A stretch of DNA of 64,000 bases from an uncultured Sphingomonadaceae bacterium (lineage in GTDB: Bacteria > Pseudomonadota > Alphaproteobacteria > Sphingomonadales > Sphingomonadaceae). The notes under the pieces are model-generated. The model saw only the letters and a list, made by a program, of their open reading frames with translations, had not been told where the DNA came from and ran no database searches. The translations under genes and the position numbers were made by a program. The stretch is from the NCBI GenBank assembly GCA_937995515.1, contig CALKJZ010000027.1:28088-92087 (forward strand), given 5' to 3'. Below, one piece after another: positions 54,587 through 64,000 of the stretch. The stretch's first letter is position 1. Every line of letters begins with the position of its first letter.

Positions 54587-54790
54587 GCGGCTGCTGTGCC
54601 GCACCAGGCGGCCGCCGCGCAAGCCTTGGGGGCCTGGGAGGGGCAGCGCGGGCGCCGAGGCGCCCGGGCCCCCGGGGCCTCGATGCCGTGGCTCCCAAAA
54701 AGATGCAGGTGACAATCCCGTGCAATGATGGACCTACTGTAGCCAAGAACGCCGCAACAGGCGACTGATTTTGGGAGAGGGAGGCGGGGC

Positions 54791-57139
54791 ATGCGCAAAG
54801 CGTGTCGAAGGGGTGTGGGCTGGCGGCTCCTTGCCGGTGCCGGCGTGCCGCTGGCAGCCATGGCTGCAGCGATGGGTGGCGCAACCCCGGCCAGTGCCCA
54901 GACCGTCGTCGAACAGGCAGGCGGCGTCGACGACATCATCGTCACCGCTCGGCGGCGCGCGGAGTCGATCCAGGACGTGCCGGTCGCCGTCTCGGCCATC
55001 TCGCCCGCGCAGCTGGAAAACGCCGCAGCCCCGGACATCCGCGACCTCGTCGGCCGGACCCCGACGCTCGTCATCGACCCGGTTGCAGCTGGCCCGGGCG
55101 GGGCGGCGATCGCCATCCGCGGCATCAGCTTCGAAGATATCGAAAAAAGCTTCGACCCGGCGGTCGGCGTGCTGATCGACGGCGTCTACATCGGCACCAA
55201 CACCGGCCAGCTCCTCGAGGTGTTCGATTTCGAATCGGTGGAGGTGCTGCGCGGGCCGCAGGGCACGCTGTTTGGGCGCAACACCACGGCAGGTGTGGTC
55301 AACATCCGCCGCACGCGGCCGACCGGCGAGCTCGGCCTGCGGATGCTCGGCACGGTCGGCGACTATGGCCGGCGCGACCTGCGCACCGTCGTCAACCTTC
55401 CGGCGCTGGCCGGCGCGGTGTCGACCAAGCTGTTCTGGCTGCACCTCGAATCCGACGATTTCTACAACAACCAGACGCTGGGAAAGGATTTCGGCGGGCG
55501 CAGGTACGACAATTTCGGCGTGACCTTCCGCATCGAGCACGGCCCGCTCGAGCTCGAGCTCACCTACGAGCACGAGCGCGAGCGCACCGAGCTCGACCAG
55601 GCCGCGCTGTCCACCACGCCCAACCTCGCACGCCCGGTCCCGCCCGGCGCGCTGAACCCCGACCTCATCTGCCTGCGGGTGCCGGTGCCCCTTCCGGGCG
55701 GCACGATCTTCGTGCGCCCGACCGGCATCCCCGATGCCCAGTGCGACCGCAACACCAAGGACGACCTCTACACCACCTTCTCGAACGTCGCCGGCTTCAT
55801 CCGCAACGATGCCGATCATGTGACCGTGAATGCCCGGGTGGACGTGGGCGCCGGGCTCACGCTCGATTCGGTCACCGGCTGGCGCGGCAACCGCGAACAG
55901 GTGCGCCAGGATTTCGATTCCACCTCGATCAACTTCTTCGACACGCTGCGCCTGCAGTCCTATCGGCAGTTCAGCCAGGAACTGCGGCTTTCGGGCAACA
56001 TCGGCGAAACCATCGATTTCGTTGCCGGCCTCTACTACTTCAGGAGCGCCTACAAGCTCGACCAGAACACTTTCTTCGGCCCGTTCCTGCAGCAGAATGC
56101 GGGCCTGCCGCCGCGCGGCGGCAACCGGGTGGACCACAGCTCGCAATCGGTCGCGCTGTTCGCCGACGTGCAGTGGCGGATCACCGACGCCATCCGGCTC
56201 TCCGTCGGCGGTCGGCAGACATGGGACGAGAAACGAATCGTCAACGACGTGCTGAAAACCCGCAATCCGGCGCTCATCGCCCGCGGCGAGGCGGACTGGA
56301 GCCAGTTCTCGCCGCGCGCCTCCATCGACATCCGCCCGGTCGACGATCTCCTCCTCTACGGAAGCTTCGCGCGCGGCTACCGGGCGGGCGGCTTCAACGG
56401 CCGCGGGCAGACGATCAACGCCGCGCGCACGCCCTACAACCCCGAGACGGTCGACAGTTTCGAACTCGGCCTGAAGGCAGGCCTGTTCGACAACCGGATG
56501 ACCGTTGCGGTCGCCGCCTTCCGGAGCGATTACAAGGACAAGCAGGAAGAGGTGGTGTTTGCGGCGCCGCCACCCGTGGGCCAGGAGACGCTGGTGGTGA
56601 ACGCGGCCGAGGCCACCATCAAGGGCCTTGAGATCGAGGCGCGCGTCGCACCGGTCGAGGGGCTCGAGATCTATGGCGCGCTGGGCCTTCTCGATGCGAA
56701 ATACAAGCGGTTCGACACCCGGGTCGCGCTCCCCGACGGCAGCTTCCTTCCGGTTGACGCCTCCACCCGCCGGCTGCGCCGCGCACCCGACACGACGGCC
56801 GCCATCGGCGCCAGCTGGACCATCCCGGTCGGCCCGGGCGACCTGCTGCTGAATGGCTCCTACCGCTATTCGTCGGACTATCAGACGACCATCGTGGGCG
56901 ACCCGCTCGACCTCGGCCGGAACGATCCGCGCGGGCTTGCCCAGCCGCGCGATCTCGTGGACGCCGCCGCGACCTACCGGTTCGATGCCGGCGGCGTGCG
57001 CTGGCGGCTCGGGATCTTCGGCCGCAACCTTCTCGACAACCGCGGGCTCAACTCCGCGCTTCCGGTCGGCGGGCTGTTCACCTTCGGCGCGGCACGCCCG
57101 CCGCGCACATGGGGCGGCGAGCTGGGAGTGGAGTTCTGA
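54791..57139 (+). CDS. TonB-dependent outer membrane receptor
   Basis: A 782-residue receptor with a signal peptide (cleavage near ATPASAQ), a TonB-box-like DDIIVTARRR, a plug domain (DIRDLVGRTPTLV, AIAIRGISFEDIEKSFD, VEVLRGPQGTLFGRNTT) and a C-terminal barrel ending in Phe (GVEF). This plug type with 'IIVTARRRAESIQDVPVAVS' is common among sphingomonad receptors of unknown ligands. A GGGAGAGGGAGG ribosome site precedes ATG 54791. It is followed, after a 530-bp gap, by an exported alkyl-sulfatase-like enzyme on the same strand, so uptake of a sulfate ester or its product is a plausible role (inference). Confidence 0.92.
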   Translation: MRKACRRGVGWRLLAGAGVPLAAMAAAMGGATPASAQTVVEQAGGVDDIIVTARRRAESIQDVPVAVSAISPAQLENAAAPDIRDLVGRTPTLVIDPVAAGPGGAAIAIRGISFEDIEKSFDPAVGVLIDGVYIGTNTGQLLEVFDFESVEVLRGPQGTLFGRNTTAGVVNIRRTRPTGELGLRMLGTVGDYGRRDLRTVVNLPALAGAVSTKLFWLHLESDDFYNNQTLGKDFGGRRYDNFGVTFRIEHGPLELELTYEHERERTELDQAALSTTPNLARPVPPGALNPDLICLRVPVPLPGGTIFVRPTGIPDAQCDRNTKDDLYTTFSNVAGFIRNDADHVTVNARVDVGAGLTLDSVTGWRGNREQVRQDFDSTSINFFDTLRLQSYRQFSQELRLSGNIGETIDFVAGLYYFRSAYKLDQNTFFGPFLQQNAGLPPRGGNRVDHSSQSVALFADVQWRITDAIRLSVGGRQTWDEKRIVNDVLKTRNPALIARGEADWSQFSPRASIDIRPVDDLLLYGSFARGYRAGGFNGRGQTINAARTPYNPETVDSFELGLKAGLFDNRMTVAVAAFRSDYKDKQEEVVFAAPPPVGQETLVVNAAEATIKGLEIEARVAPVEGLEIYGALGLLDAKYKRFDTRVALPDGSFLPVDASTRRLRRAPDTTAAIGASWTIPVGPGDLLLNGSYRYSSDYQTTIVGDPLDLGRNDPRGLAQPRDLVDAAATYRFDAGGVRWRLGIFGRNLLDNRGLNSALPVGGLFTFGAARPPRTWGGELGVEF

Positions 57140-57669
57140 GGCCGGCAGCACGCGGGGCCCTGCGCCGGGCGATGCGCCGGGCCTTGCGCGCTGGGCGCCC
57201 GAGACACAGGATGCGCCCGCCGCCCGGCGCCTGATCGCCAGACCTTGTCGCCAGACTTGGCCGGGGTTCGCGCCGCATCCGCGGCCACGGAAGGCTGCCT
57301 GCGCCAGATCCCGCCCACACCTCCGGGCGGGCCACGCAGCCGATGGCGCGGGGGCCCTTAGCCCGGCGCCCGAGGCGGACCGGCTGCACCTCCCCTTGCG
57401 AACCGGGGAGGCCTTGTTGAACCCCGCAGGCCGGTCGCACCCGGCAAGCTCGCATGTGCCGGACCGCGTCTGCTGCAACGACGGGCCGGCGCTGCCGGGC
57501 CCGCGGGCCCGCACCGGGCACCCCGCCTTCGCGCGGCCGGCCTGAGGAGGGCTGCCGCGGGCGATGCGCGTCGATCTTGACGATTGGCGGCTGCCGTACG
57601 AACAGTAGCGATAGGGAGTCCGGGCTGTCGGCAGGGCAAGAACCCGGAACCGACGGGCGGGGAGGAACC
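57140..57669. other. 530-bp non-coding gap between TonB receptor and sulfatase genes
   Basis: No gene is supported here. The DNA is GC-rich with short internal repeats (GCGCCGGGC-type near 57165-57200) and a small stem (CCTCCCC / GGGGAGG near 57390-57410). A TTGACG hexamer at 57577 lies before the sulfatase start, but no good -10 element stands at the right distance. A GGAGGA ribosome site precedes the sulfatase ATG. Confidence 0.6.
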
Positions 57670-59628
57670 ATGGTGGCACCGGGCATTCGCAGGATTGCGG
57701 CGTGGCTTTGCCTCGTCGCTGCGGCAGCGGCAGCCGGTGCGCCGGCAGCTGCCGCCTCGCCCGTTCGCGAGTCCACGCGGGCGGCCAATGCCGCCATGCG
57801 CCCCCTTCTGGCGCGCGACGACGGGGCCGATCTGGCGCGCGCCGAGCGCGGCTTCATCGCCACCTGGGATGCCCCGGAAATCCCGCGCGACGATGGCCGG
57901 GGGCCGGCCTGGAGCTTTTCTGCCCTCGACCGCATCAGGGGGCCGGCGCCCGAGACGGTCAATCCCTCGCTGTGGCGCCAGTCTGTCCTCCTTGCGCGGC
58001 ACGGGCTGTTCCGGGTGACAGACCGGGTCTTCCAGGTGCGCGGGTTCGACATTTCGGTCATGACGATCATCCTTGGCGACACGGGGTTCATCATCATCGA
58101 CCCGCTGACCGCAACCGAGACCGCGCGCGCCGCACTCATGCTCGCCCGCCGGCATCTGGGCGACCGACCGGTGCGCGCGGTCATCTACACGCACAGCCAC
58201 GCCGACCACTTCGGCGGCGCACTCGGCGTGGTCTCGCGCGAGGAGGTGGCCTCGGGCAGGGTGCCGGTGATCGCGCCCGACGGCTTTCTCGAACATGCCG
58301 TCGCCGAGAATGTGCTGGCTGGCAATGCCATGGGGCGGCGGGCGCAGTTCCAGTTCGGAACCCCGCTGCCAATCGGCCCGGATGGACGGGTCTCGATGGG
58401 CATCGGCCCGGCGCTTCCGACCGGCACGATCGCGCTGGTGCCGCCCACCGACATCATCACCCGCACGGGGGAGACCCGCCGGCTCGACGGGGTGGACATC
58501 GAGTTCCAGCTGACGCCGGGCACGGAGGCTCCTGCCGAGATGAATTTCTTCGTGGCCGGCGAGCGCCTGCTGTCCCTTGCGGAAAATGCCAACCCCACGA
58601 TGCACAACATCCTGACGCCGCGCGGGGCGCTGGTGCGCGACGCCAAGCTCTGGGCAGACTATCTGACCGAGGCGCTGCGCCGGTACGGCGACCGTTCGGA
58701 CGTGCTTATCCACGTCCACGGCTGGCCGCGCTGGGGGCAGGACGAGGTGAAGGCGTTCATTGCCAGCCACCGCGACGCCTACAAGTTCCTCCACGACCAG
58801 TCCGTACGGCTGATGAACCGCGGGCTTGTGGGCGCGGAAATCGCCGAGACGCTGGACCTGCCCCCGGCCCTTGCCGCCCAGTGGTTCAACCGCGGCTACT
58901 ACGGCACGATGCGGCACAACTCGAAGGCCGTCTACCAGCGCTACATGGGCTGGTATTCGGGCAACCCGGCCGACCTCGACCCGCATCCGCCGGTCGAGCT
59001 CGCACGGCGGCTGGTCCGCGGCCTCGGCGGGCCGGCGGCCGTGCTCCGGCAGGCCGAGGCCGCAGTCCGCGCGGGCGACGAGCGCTGGGCGGCCACGCTT
59101 CTCGACCATCTGGTCAAGGCAGAGCCCGGCAACCGCACCGCGCGGCTGCGGCTGGCCGACACCTATCGGCAGCTCGGCTGGCGCGCGGAGAGCAGCCTGT
59201 GGCGCAACATGTACCTCACCGCCGCGCACGAGCTGGAGACCGGCCGGGTCAGCCCCGGCACCACCACGATCGGGCCGGATTTTCTCGCCGCCATGCCCAC
59301 TTCGATGCTGCTCGATGCGCTTGCCGTGCGGCTGGTGCCCGAACGCGCGCCGCCGGCGCCCTTCACGCTGGCGCTCGTGCTTCCCGATGCCGGCGAACGG
59401 CACCATATCCGCATCGGCAACGGTGTGATGGTGCACGAATCCGGCGTGACAGACGCAGCCGATGCAACGCTCACCCTGCCCCGCGCCGCCTTCCTTCGGG
59501 CCATCGGCGGGGGCGGGATGCCCGATGGCCGGGCGGTCGCGATCTCCGGGCGGGCGGAGCTTGTGCCGCTGTTCCTCTCGCTCTTCGAGACCCCGCCGGC
59601 TGATTTCCCGATCGTCTGGCGGGACTGA
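57670..59628 (+). CDS. Exported alkyl/aryl sulfatase of the metallo-beta-lactamase fold (SdsA1/BDS1-like)
   Basis: A 652-residue protein with a signal peptide (cleavage near APAAAAS). The N-terminal metallo-beta-lactamase domain has the zinc motif THSHADHFGG (~residues 176-185), Glu-rich TPGTEAPAEMNFF, AENANPTMHNI and HVHGWPRWG (zinc His). A helical dimerisation domain (HDQSVRLMNRGLVGAEIAE) and a C-terminal SCP2-like domain (DALAVRLVPERAP) follow. This is the layout of type III alkyl sulfatases such as SdsA1, which cut primary or secondary alkyl sulfates with inversion. Strong GGAGGA ribosome site. Substrate size is not known. Confidence 0.88.
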   Translation: MVAPGIRRIAAWLCLVAAAAAAGAPAAAASPVRESTRAANAAMRPLLARDDGADLARAERGFIATWDAPEIPRDDGRGPAWSFSALDRIRGPAPETVNPSLWRQSVLLARHGLFRVTDRVFQVRGFDISVMTIILGDTGFIIIDPLTATETARAALMLARRHLGDRPVRAVIYTHSHADHFGGALGVVSREEVASGRVPVIAPDGFLEHAVAENVLAGNAMGRRAQFQFGTPLPIGPDGRVSMGIGPALPTGTIALVPPTDIITRTGETRRLDGVDIEFQLTPGTEAPAEMNFFVAGERLLSLAENANPTMHNILTPRGALVRDAKLWADYLTEALRRYGDRSDVLIHVHGWPRWGQDEVKAFIASHRDAYKFLHDQSVRLMNRGLVGAEIAETLDLPPALAAQWFNRGYYGTMRHNSKAVYQRYMGWYSGNPADLDPHPPVELARRLVRGLGGPAAVLRQAEAAVRAGDERWAATLLDHLVKAEPGNRTARLRLADTYRQLGWRAESSLWRNMYLTAAHELETGRVSPGTTTIGPDFLAAMPTSMLLDALAVRLVPERAPPAPFTLALVLPDAGERHHIRIGNGVMVHESGVTDAADATLTLPRAAFLRAIGGGGMPDGRAVAISGRAELVPLFLSLFETPPADFPIVWRD

Positions 59629-59675
59629 GCGCACCCCGCCGGGATTGGGCCCGGGTTTCGTTGGCGAGGCCGCGC

Positions 59676-61094
<1,419 letters not shown>

Positions 61095-61435
61095 GGCTCC
61101 CTCCATCAAGGCGGGCGCAAGCGCCGCCCGAGCGAGCCGACCCTTGAACCCTCGGCTGTCTCCTGGCGGTCCCACGGCTGCCGCCCGGCAGTCGCACGAC
61201 TGCCTCGTGGCGGCCCTGCAGCGCGCGGGCGGCCGGGGCGTTGACCTCCCGCCCCTGCCCCGCCATGAATCGGCCTCGGGTCGGGTCGAGGGTCTATCGG
61301 CTGCGGGGCGGGCTGTCTCGCGTCGATAGGCCCAAAATGGGGCAGGCTTGGTGGAGGTTTACCCGACCGAGGCTCTTCGGGCCGCCAGCGATGCCGGAAA
61401 ATGGGCAGCAAATATATGGAATTGGGCGCGCTTGA
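61095..61435. other. 341-bp intergenic region between the sigma-54 activator and the winged-helix gene
   Basis: A divergent control region with no supported gene. It contains two copies of an AAAATGGG(G)CAG motif (61329-61408) and an AT-rich patch (CAAATATATGGAATTG) just before the plus-strand gene. No convincing -24/-12 promoter was found on either strand. Confidence 0.55.
61329..61408. promoter_or_regulatory. Pair of AAAATGGG(G)CAG dyad-like motifs, also seen near glnK
   Basis: GGCCCAAAATGGGGCA (61329-61344) and GCCGGAAAATGGGCAG (61393-61408) lie 63 bp apart, upstream of the winged-helix gene. The site upstream of glnK read on the other strand, TGCCCCAAAAATGGGCAG, shares the TGCC-AAAA-TGGGCAG pattern. 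A common DNA-binding protein is possible; nothing here proves which. Confidence 0.35.
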
Positions 61436-62290
61436 ATGACCGTCAGCTATGAATCCGGAACGGATCTTTCCGCCCTGGCGTCCCGCCCCCGGATCTTGGC
61501 GATCGGTGAAGGCATTGCACGCAGCTGGATCGACCCGATGCGCGGCGCCCGCCACATCGCCGCATTTGCACCGGATGATGTAGACGGCGCCGATCTGCTC
61601 GTCGTTGCGGCCGAAGCGGTCGACCAGGCGCTCATCGCCTTCCTCGCCGACCCGGCCCAGGCCGGTCTGCCGCTCGTGGTGGTGGCTGCAAGCGACAGCG
61701 CCGATGCGGCCGGCGCGCTCCTTCCCTTCGAGGTGCACGCCTTTCTCTCGCCCGAGGAGGCCGCCACGCGCCTCGATGCGGCGATCGCAGAGGTGGCGCG
61801 CGGCGGCGGGGTGGTGGCCGAAGGCCAGGCGATGTTCGAGCGGCTGCTGCAGAGGCAGTCCGATGCGCGGCCTTTCGATTTCGATTTCTTTCCCGCGGGG
61901 GTTCTCGCGCTCCTCACAACGCCCGGCGACGCCGCGCCCAGCGGGCGGCCGATCGATGCGGCCCGGATCCGCGCCCACATCAAGGCGCGGCGCCTGCGCG
62001 AGCGCTTCTTCCCGGCAGACCTGTTCGCCGACCCGGCGTGGGACATCCTGCTCGATCTGGCTGCGGCGCAGCGCGAGGGCACGCGCGTTTCCGTCTCGTC
62101 GCTGTGCATTGCCGCCAATGTGCCCACCACCACCGGGCTGCGCTGGATCAAGGCCATGGTGGATCGCGGGCTGCTGCTGCGCGAGCCCGACCCGCACGAC
62201 GCCCGACGCGCCTTCATCATCCTTTCGCCGGAGGCCGACCTGACGATGGATGCCTGCATGAAGGCTTGCTTCAACCTTCCCGGGCTGTAG
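61436..62290 (+). CDS. Winged-helix (MarR-like) DNA-binding protein with an N-terminal receiver-like region
   Basis: A 284-residue protein. The first ~130 residues alternate short strands and helices (PRILAIGEGIARSW, ADLLVVAAEAV, LPLVVVAASD) in a way that recalls a response-regulator fold, but the acidic phosphorylation pocket is not clear. The C-terminal part is a winged helix: LFADPAWDILLDLAAAQREG, VSVSSLCIAANVPTTTGLRW (recognition), ALVDRG-like and DDARRAFIILS wing. Similar proteins are widespread in sphingomonads without known function. ATG 61436 lacks a clear ribosome site. It is divergent from the sigma-54 activator. Confidence 0.7.
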   Translation: MTVSYESGTDLSALASRPRILAIGEGIARSWIDPMRGARHIAAFAPDDVDGADLLVVAAEAVDQALIAFLADPAQAGLPLVVVAASDSADAAGALLPFEVHAFLSPEEAATRLDAAIAEVARGGGVVAEGQAMFERLLQRQSDARPFDFDFFPAGVLALLTTPGDAAPSGRPIDAARIRAHIKARRLRERFFPADLFADPAWDILLDLAAAQREGTRVSVSSLCIAANVPTTTGLRWIKAMVDRGLLLREPDPHDARRAFIILSPEADLTMDACMKACFNLPGL

Positions 62291-62332
62291 ACCGGGCCCG
62301 CTGGGCGGAACTTGCCGGGAGGCGGGCGCAGG

Positions 62333-63646
62333 ATGCGGACATTGGCGATCATCGGCTCGGGCCCGGCGGCCTTCTACACGGCCGAGGCGGCGCTCAAGGC
62401 CTTCGGCGACGATGTGCGCATCGACATGCTCGAGCGCCTGCCAACGCCATACGGCCTGATCCGCGCCGGGGTGGCGCCCGACCACCAGTCGATCAAGGCG
62501 GTCTCCCGGCGCTACGAGCAGGTTGCAACCGACCCGCGCGTGCGCTTTCTCGGCGATGTCGAGGTCGGGCGCGATGTCGAGGTGGCCGACCTCCTTCAGC
62601 TGTTCGACGATGTGGTGCTGGCAACCGGCGCACCGCAGGACCGGCCGCTCGGGATCCCCGGAGACACGCTTGAGGGGGTTGTCGGCTCGGCCGCATTCGT
62701 CGGCTGGTACAATGGCCATCCGGACTGGGCAGATCTCGACCCGCCGCTCGACGGGCCGGATGCCATCATCATCGGCAACGGCAATGTCGCCATCGATTGC
62801 GCGCGCGTGCTGGCCAAGACGACCGCCGAGCTCGCGGCTTCCGACATTGCCGGCCATGCGCTCGGGGCGCTGGGCCGCGCGGGGCTCCGCACCATCCGAA
62901 TCCTCGGCCGGCGCGGGCCGCACCAAGCCAGCTTCACCCTGAAGGAGGTGGGCGAGCTTGGCGAGCTCCTCCGCGCAACCCCGGTGGTGAAGCCAGAGGA
63001 TCTGCCGCCGGAGGCCGCCGACGCGGGGCTGGAAAGCGGGCAGCGGCGCGTGGTGCAGGTACTGCGCCGCTTCGCAAGCGAGGGGCCCGATGCGGCAAAG
63101 CCCGTGCGCATCGTCTTTGACTTCTTCCGCAGGCCCGTGCGCGCGGTGGGCGAGGGCCGCGTCGCAGGGCTCGAGGTGATGCGGACGCGGGTCGGCGCAG
63201 ACGGCCGGGCCGAAGACACGGGGGAGACGGAGACGCTTGCCTGCTCGCTCCTGATTTCCGCCATCGGCTATCGCACGGCGGGCGTGCCCGGCGTGCCCTT
63301 CGATGCCGCCACCGGCCGGTTTGCCAATGTCGATGGGCGGATCGCCGACCGGCTCTGGTGTGTCGGCTGGGCGCGCCGCGGGCCGACCGGCACGATCGGG
63401 ACCAACCGGCACGACGGCTTCGCGCTGGTCGAGCGGCTGGCCGCCACGCCGCCGGCGGGCCATGGCGATGGTCCGAAGGGGCTCGACCGGCTCCTCGCTT
63501 CCCGCGGCGTCGTGCCGGTCGATTTCGCCGGCTGGCAGCGGATCGATGCGGCCGAGGCCGCGCAGGCGCGGCCCGGAGCCCCGCGCGAGAAGCTGGTGCG
63601 GCTGGCGGCGCTGCGCGCGGCCGCACACGCGCCCGCAGGCGCTTGA
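62333..63646 (+). CDS. Ferredoxin-NADP reductase of the adrenodoxin-reductase type (FprA-like)
   Basis: A 437-residue flavoprotein. FAD site AIIGSGPAAFYTAEA at the N-terminus, ERLPTPYGLIRAGVAPDHQ (diagnostic of adrenodoxin/FprA-type reductases), NADP site IIIGNGNVAIDCARVLAK, RRGPHQASFTLKE, and a late WARRGPTGTIGTNRHD segment. These enzymes pass electrons from NADPH to ferredoxins serving P450 or Rieske enzymes. ATG at 62333 is chosen over an earlier start because it begins the FAD motif. It could serve the Rieske ferredoxin 61 kb away, but that is only a possibility. Confidence 0.9.
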   Translation: MRTLAIIGSGPAAFYTAEAALKAFGDDVRIDMLERLPTPYGLIRAGVAPDHQSIKAVSRRYEQVATDPRVRFLGDVEVGRDVEVADLLQLFDDVVLATGAPQDRPLGIPGDTLEGVVGSAAFVGWYNGHPDWADLDPPLDGPDAIIIGNGNVAIDCARVLAKTTAELAASDIAGHALGALGRAGLRTIRILGRRGPHQASFTLKEVGELGELLRATPVVKPEDLPPEAADAGLESGQRRVVQVLRRFASEGPDAAKPVRIVFDFFRRPVRAVGEGRVAGLEVMRTRVGADGRAEDTGETETLACSLLISAIGYRTAGVPGVPFDAATGRFANVDGRIADRLWCVGWARRGPTGTIGTNRHDGFALVERLAATPPAGHGDGPKGLDRLLASRGVVPVDFAGWQRIDAAEAAQARPGAPREKLVRLAALRAAAHAPAGA

Positions 63647-63681
63647 CGCCACCGGGCGCTGCTTCTATTTCGCCCTCGGTC

Positions 63682-63758
63682 CGGGGAATAGCTCAGCCTG
63701 GTAGAGCACCGTCTTCGGGAGGCGGGGGCCGGAGGTTCGAATCCTCTTTCCCCGACCA
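63682..63758 (+). tRNA. tRNA-Pro (CGG anticodon)
   Basis: CGGGGAA pairs with TTCCCCG, followed by A and an encoded CCA. The D arm (GCTC-AGCCTGGTA-GAGC), the anticodon stem-loop CCGTC-TTCGGGA-GGCGG with CGG, and the T arm (GGAGGTTCGAATCCTC) are complete; C1-G72 is usual for tRNA-Pro. The 3' end is a typical phage or island attachment site, and an integrase-like gene begins 114 bp downstream. Confidence 0.96.
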
Positions 63759-63810
63759 TTTCTCTTCCAACCCTTTGATTTTGCTCGCGCTTTGCGCGCC
63801 GGGTGGAGTC

Positions 63811-63846
63811 GGCTGTGCGCATGGCTGTGCGCATCGCTGTGCGACT
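63811..63846. repeat. 12-bp tandem repeat, three copies, before the integrase gene
   Basis: GGCTGTGCGCAT occurs twice head to tail (63811-63834), followed by a diverged third copy CGCTGTGCGACT (63835-63846). It lies between tRNA-Pro and the integrase start, where recombinase arm sites or the integrase promoter would be expected. Confidence 0.65.
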
Positions 63847-63872
63847 GGGCGCGCGGGCGGAAGGGTTGGAGC

Positions 63873-64000
63873 ATGTCCCGTTCGATCCCCAATCTCTACC
63901 GGCGCGGCAGCTGCTGGTGGTATCGCTGCAGCCTGCCGACGCCCGGCGGCGGCCGCGTCGAGGTGCGCTTCTCGCTCGGCCCGGTGAGCTGTCTTGAAGC
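63873..64000 (+). CDS. Probable tyrosine-type integrase, N-terminal fragment (runs off the window)
   Basis: From ATG 63873 the frame is open to the window edge (42 codons). It begins MSRSIPNLYRRGSCWWYRCS and continues with PGGGRVEVRFSLG. This RxIPNLYRRGxxxWWRR-like beginning, with basic and Trp-rich strands, is the arm-binding start of many sphingomonad phage-type integrases. The catalytic Arg/His/Tyr part lies outside. A GGAAGGGTTGGAG site precedes the ATG. Its place directly after tRNA-Pro, pointing away from it, is the standard layout of a tRNA-integrated element. Confidence 0.65.
   Translation, partial: MSRSIPNLYRRGSCWWYRCSLPTPGGGRVEVRFSLGPVSCLE

Noticed and set aside
57577..57611. TTGACG and TAGCGA as a sigma-70 promoter for the sulfatase gene
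   Set aside because: The spacing (about 23 bp) is too long for a -35/-10 pair.

Overview
The window is about 70% GC, densely packed with short gaps and many ATGA/GTGA stop-start overlaps. It reads as the chromosome of an alphaproteobacterium, most likely a member of the Sphingomonadales. Supporting signs are two large TonB-dependent receptors, a C-terminal sorting signal of the PEPxxWA type, a Rieske oxygenase/CoA-transferase catabolic cluster, a MarR-hppD-hmgA-fahA tyrosine route, PHB mobilisation genes, and the fused PCS and MCR enzymes known from Chloroflexus and from Erythrobacter-type sphingomonads. No rRNA, CRISPR array or complete mobile element is present.

Layout. 1-7 kb: short-chain dehydrogenases, a two-component Rieske oxygenase and a small Cys protein, divergent from a LuxR-type regulator with a lux-box-like dyad between them; then a medium-chain reductase, an inositol-phosphatase-family enzyme and a class III CoA-transferase. 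7-9.4 kb: TonB-dependent receptor. 9.6-13.7 kb: zinc-finger protein, TldD, a DUF2007-type protein, then P-II (glnK/glnB) and amtB behind a textbook sigma-54 promoter, closed by a strong terminator. 13.8-17.2 kb (minus): cysS, cvpA, radA. 17.3-21.2 kb: leuC, a solo ABC ATPase and nadB, overlapping. 21.3-26.3 kb: a MerC-domain protein behind a Zur-box-like palindrome, an unknown protein, serS, surE, a frameshifted PEP-CTERM gene in the place often held by pcm, and an NlpD-like protein. 26.4-28 kb: glyoxalases I and II. 28.1-33 kb: SIMPL protein and homogentisate pathway. 33-34.5 kb: SnoaL-like protein and universal stress protein.

The most notable region is 34.6-45.5 kb (minus): pcs (trifunctional propionyl-CoA synthase, about 1,840 aa), mcr (bifunctional malonyl-CoA reductase, 1,238 aa), accA and rpe in one tight transcription unit. 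Acetyl-CoA carboxylase makes malonyl-CoA, MCR reduces it to 3-hydroxypropionate, and PCS converts that to propionyl-CoA. This is the diagnostic reductive half of the 3-hydroxypropionate bi-cycle, in an organism whose neighbouring genes (homogentisate breakdown, PHB depolymerase, 3-hydroxybutyrate dehydrogenase) yield acetoacetate and acetyl-CoA.

45.6-64 kb: a 2OG-Fe(II) oxygenase, tRNA-Thr, a PepSY-like protein/response regulator/sensor kinase operon whose regulator appears to start with ATT, an ABC-F protein, phaZ and bdhA (divergent), cfa, a TonB receptor followed by an alkyl-sulfatase-type hydrolase, a sigma-54 activator without a receiver domain, a winged-helix protein, an adrenodoxin-reductase-like flavoprotein, and tRNA-Pro directly followed by the first codons of what looks like a tyrosine integrase. 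The right edge is therefore probably the border of an integrated element.
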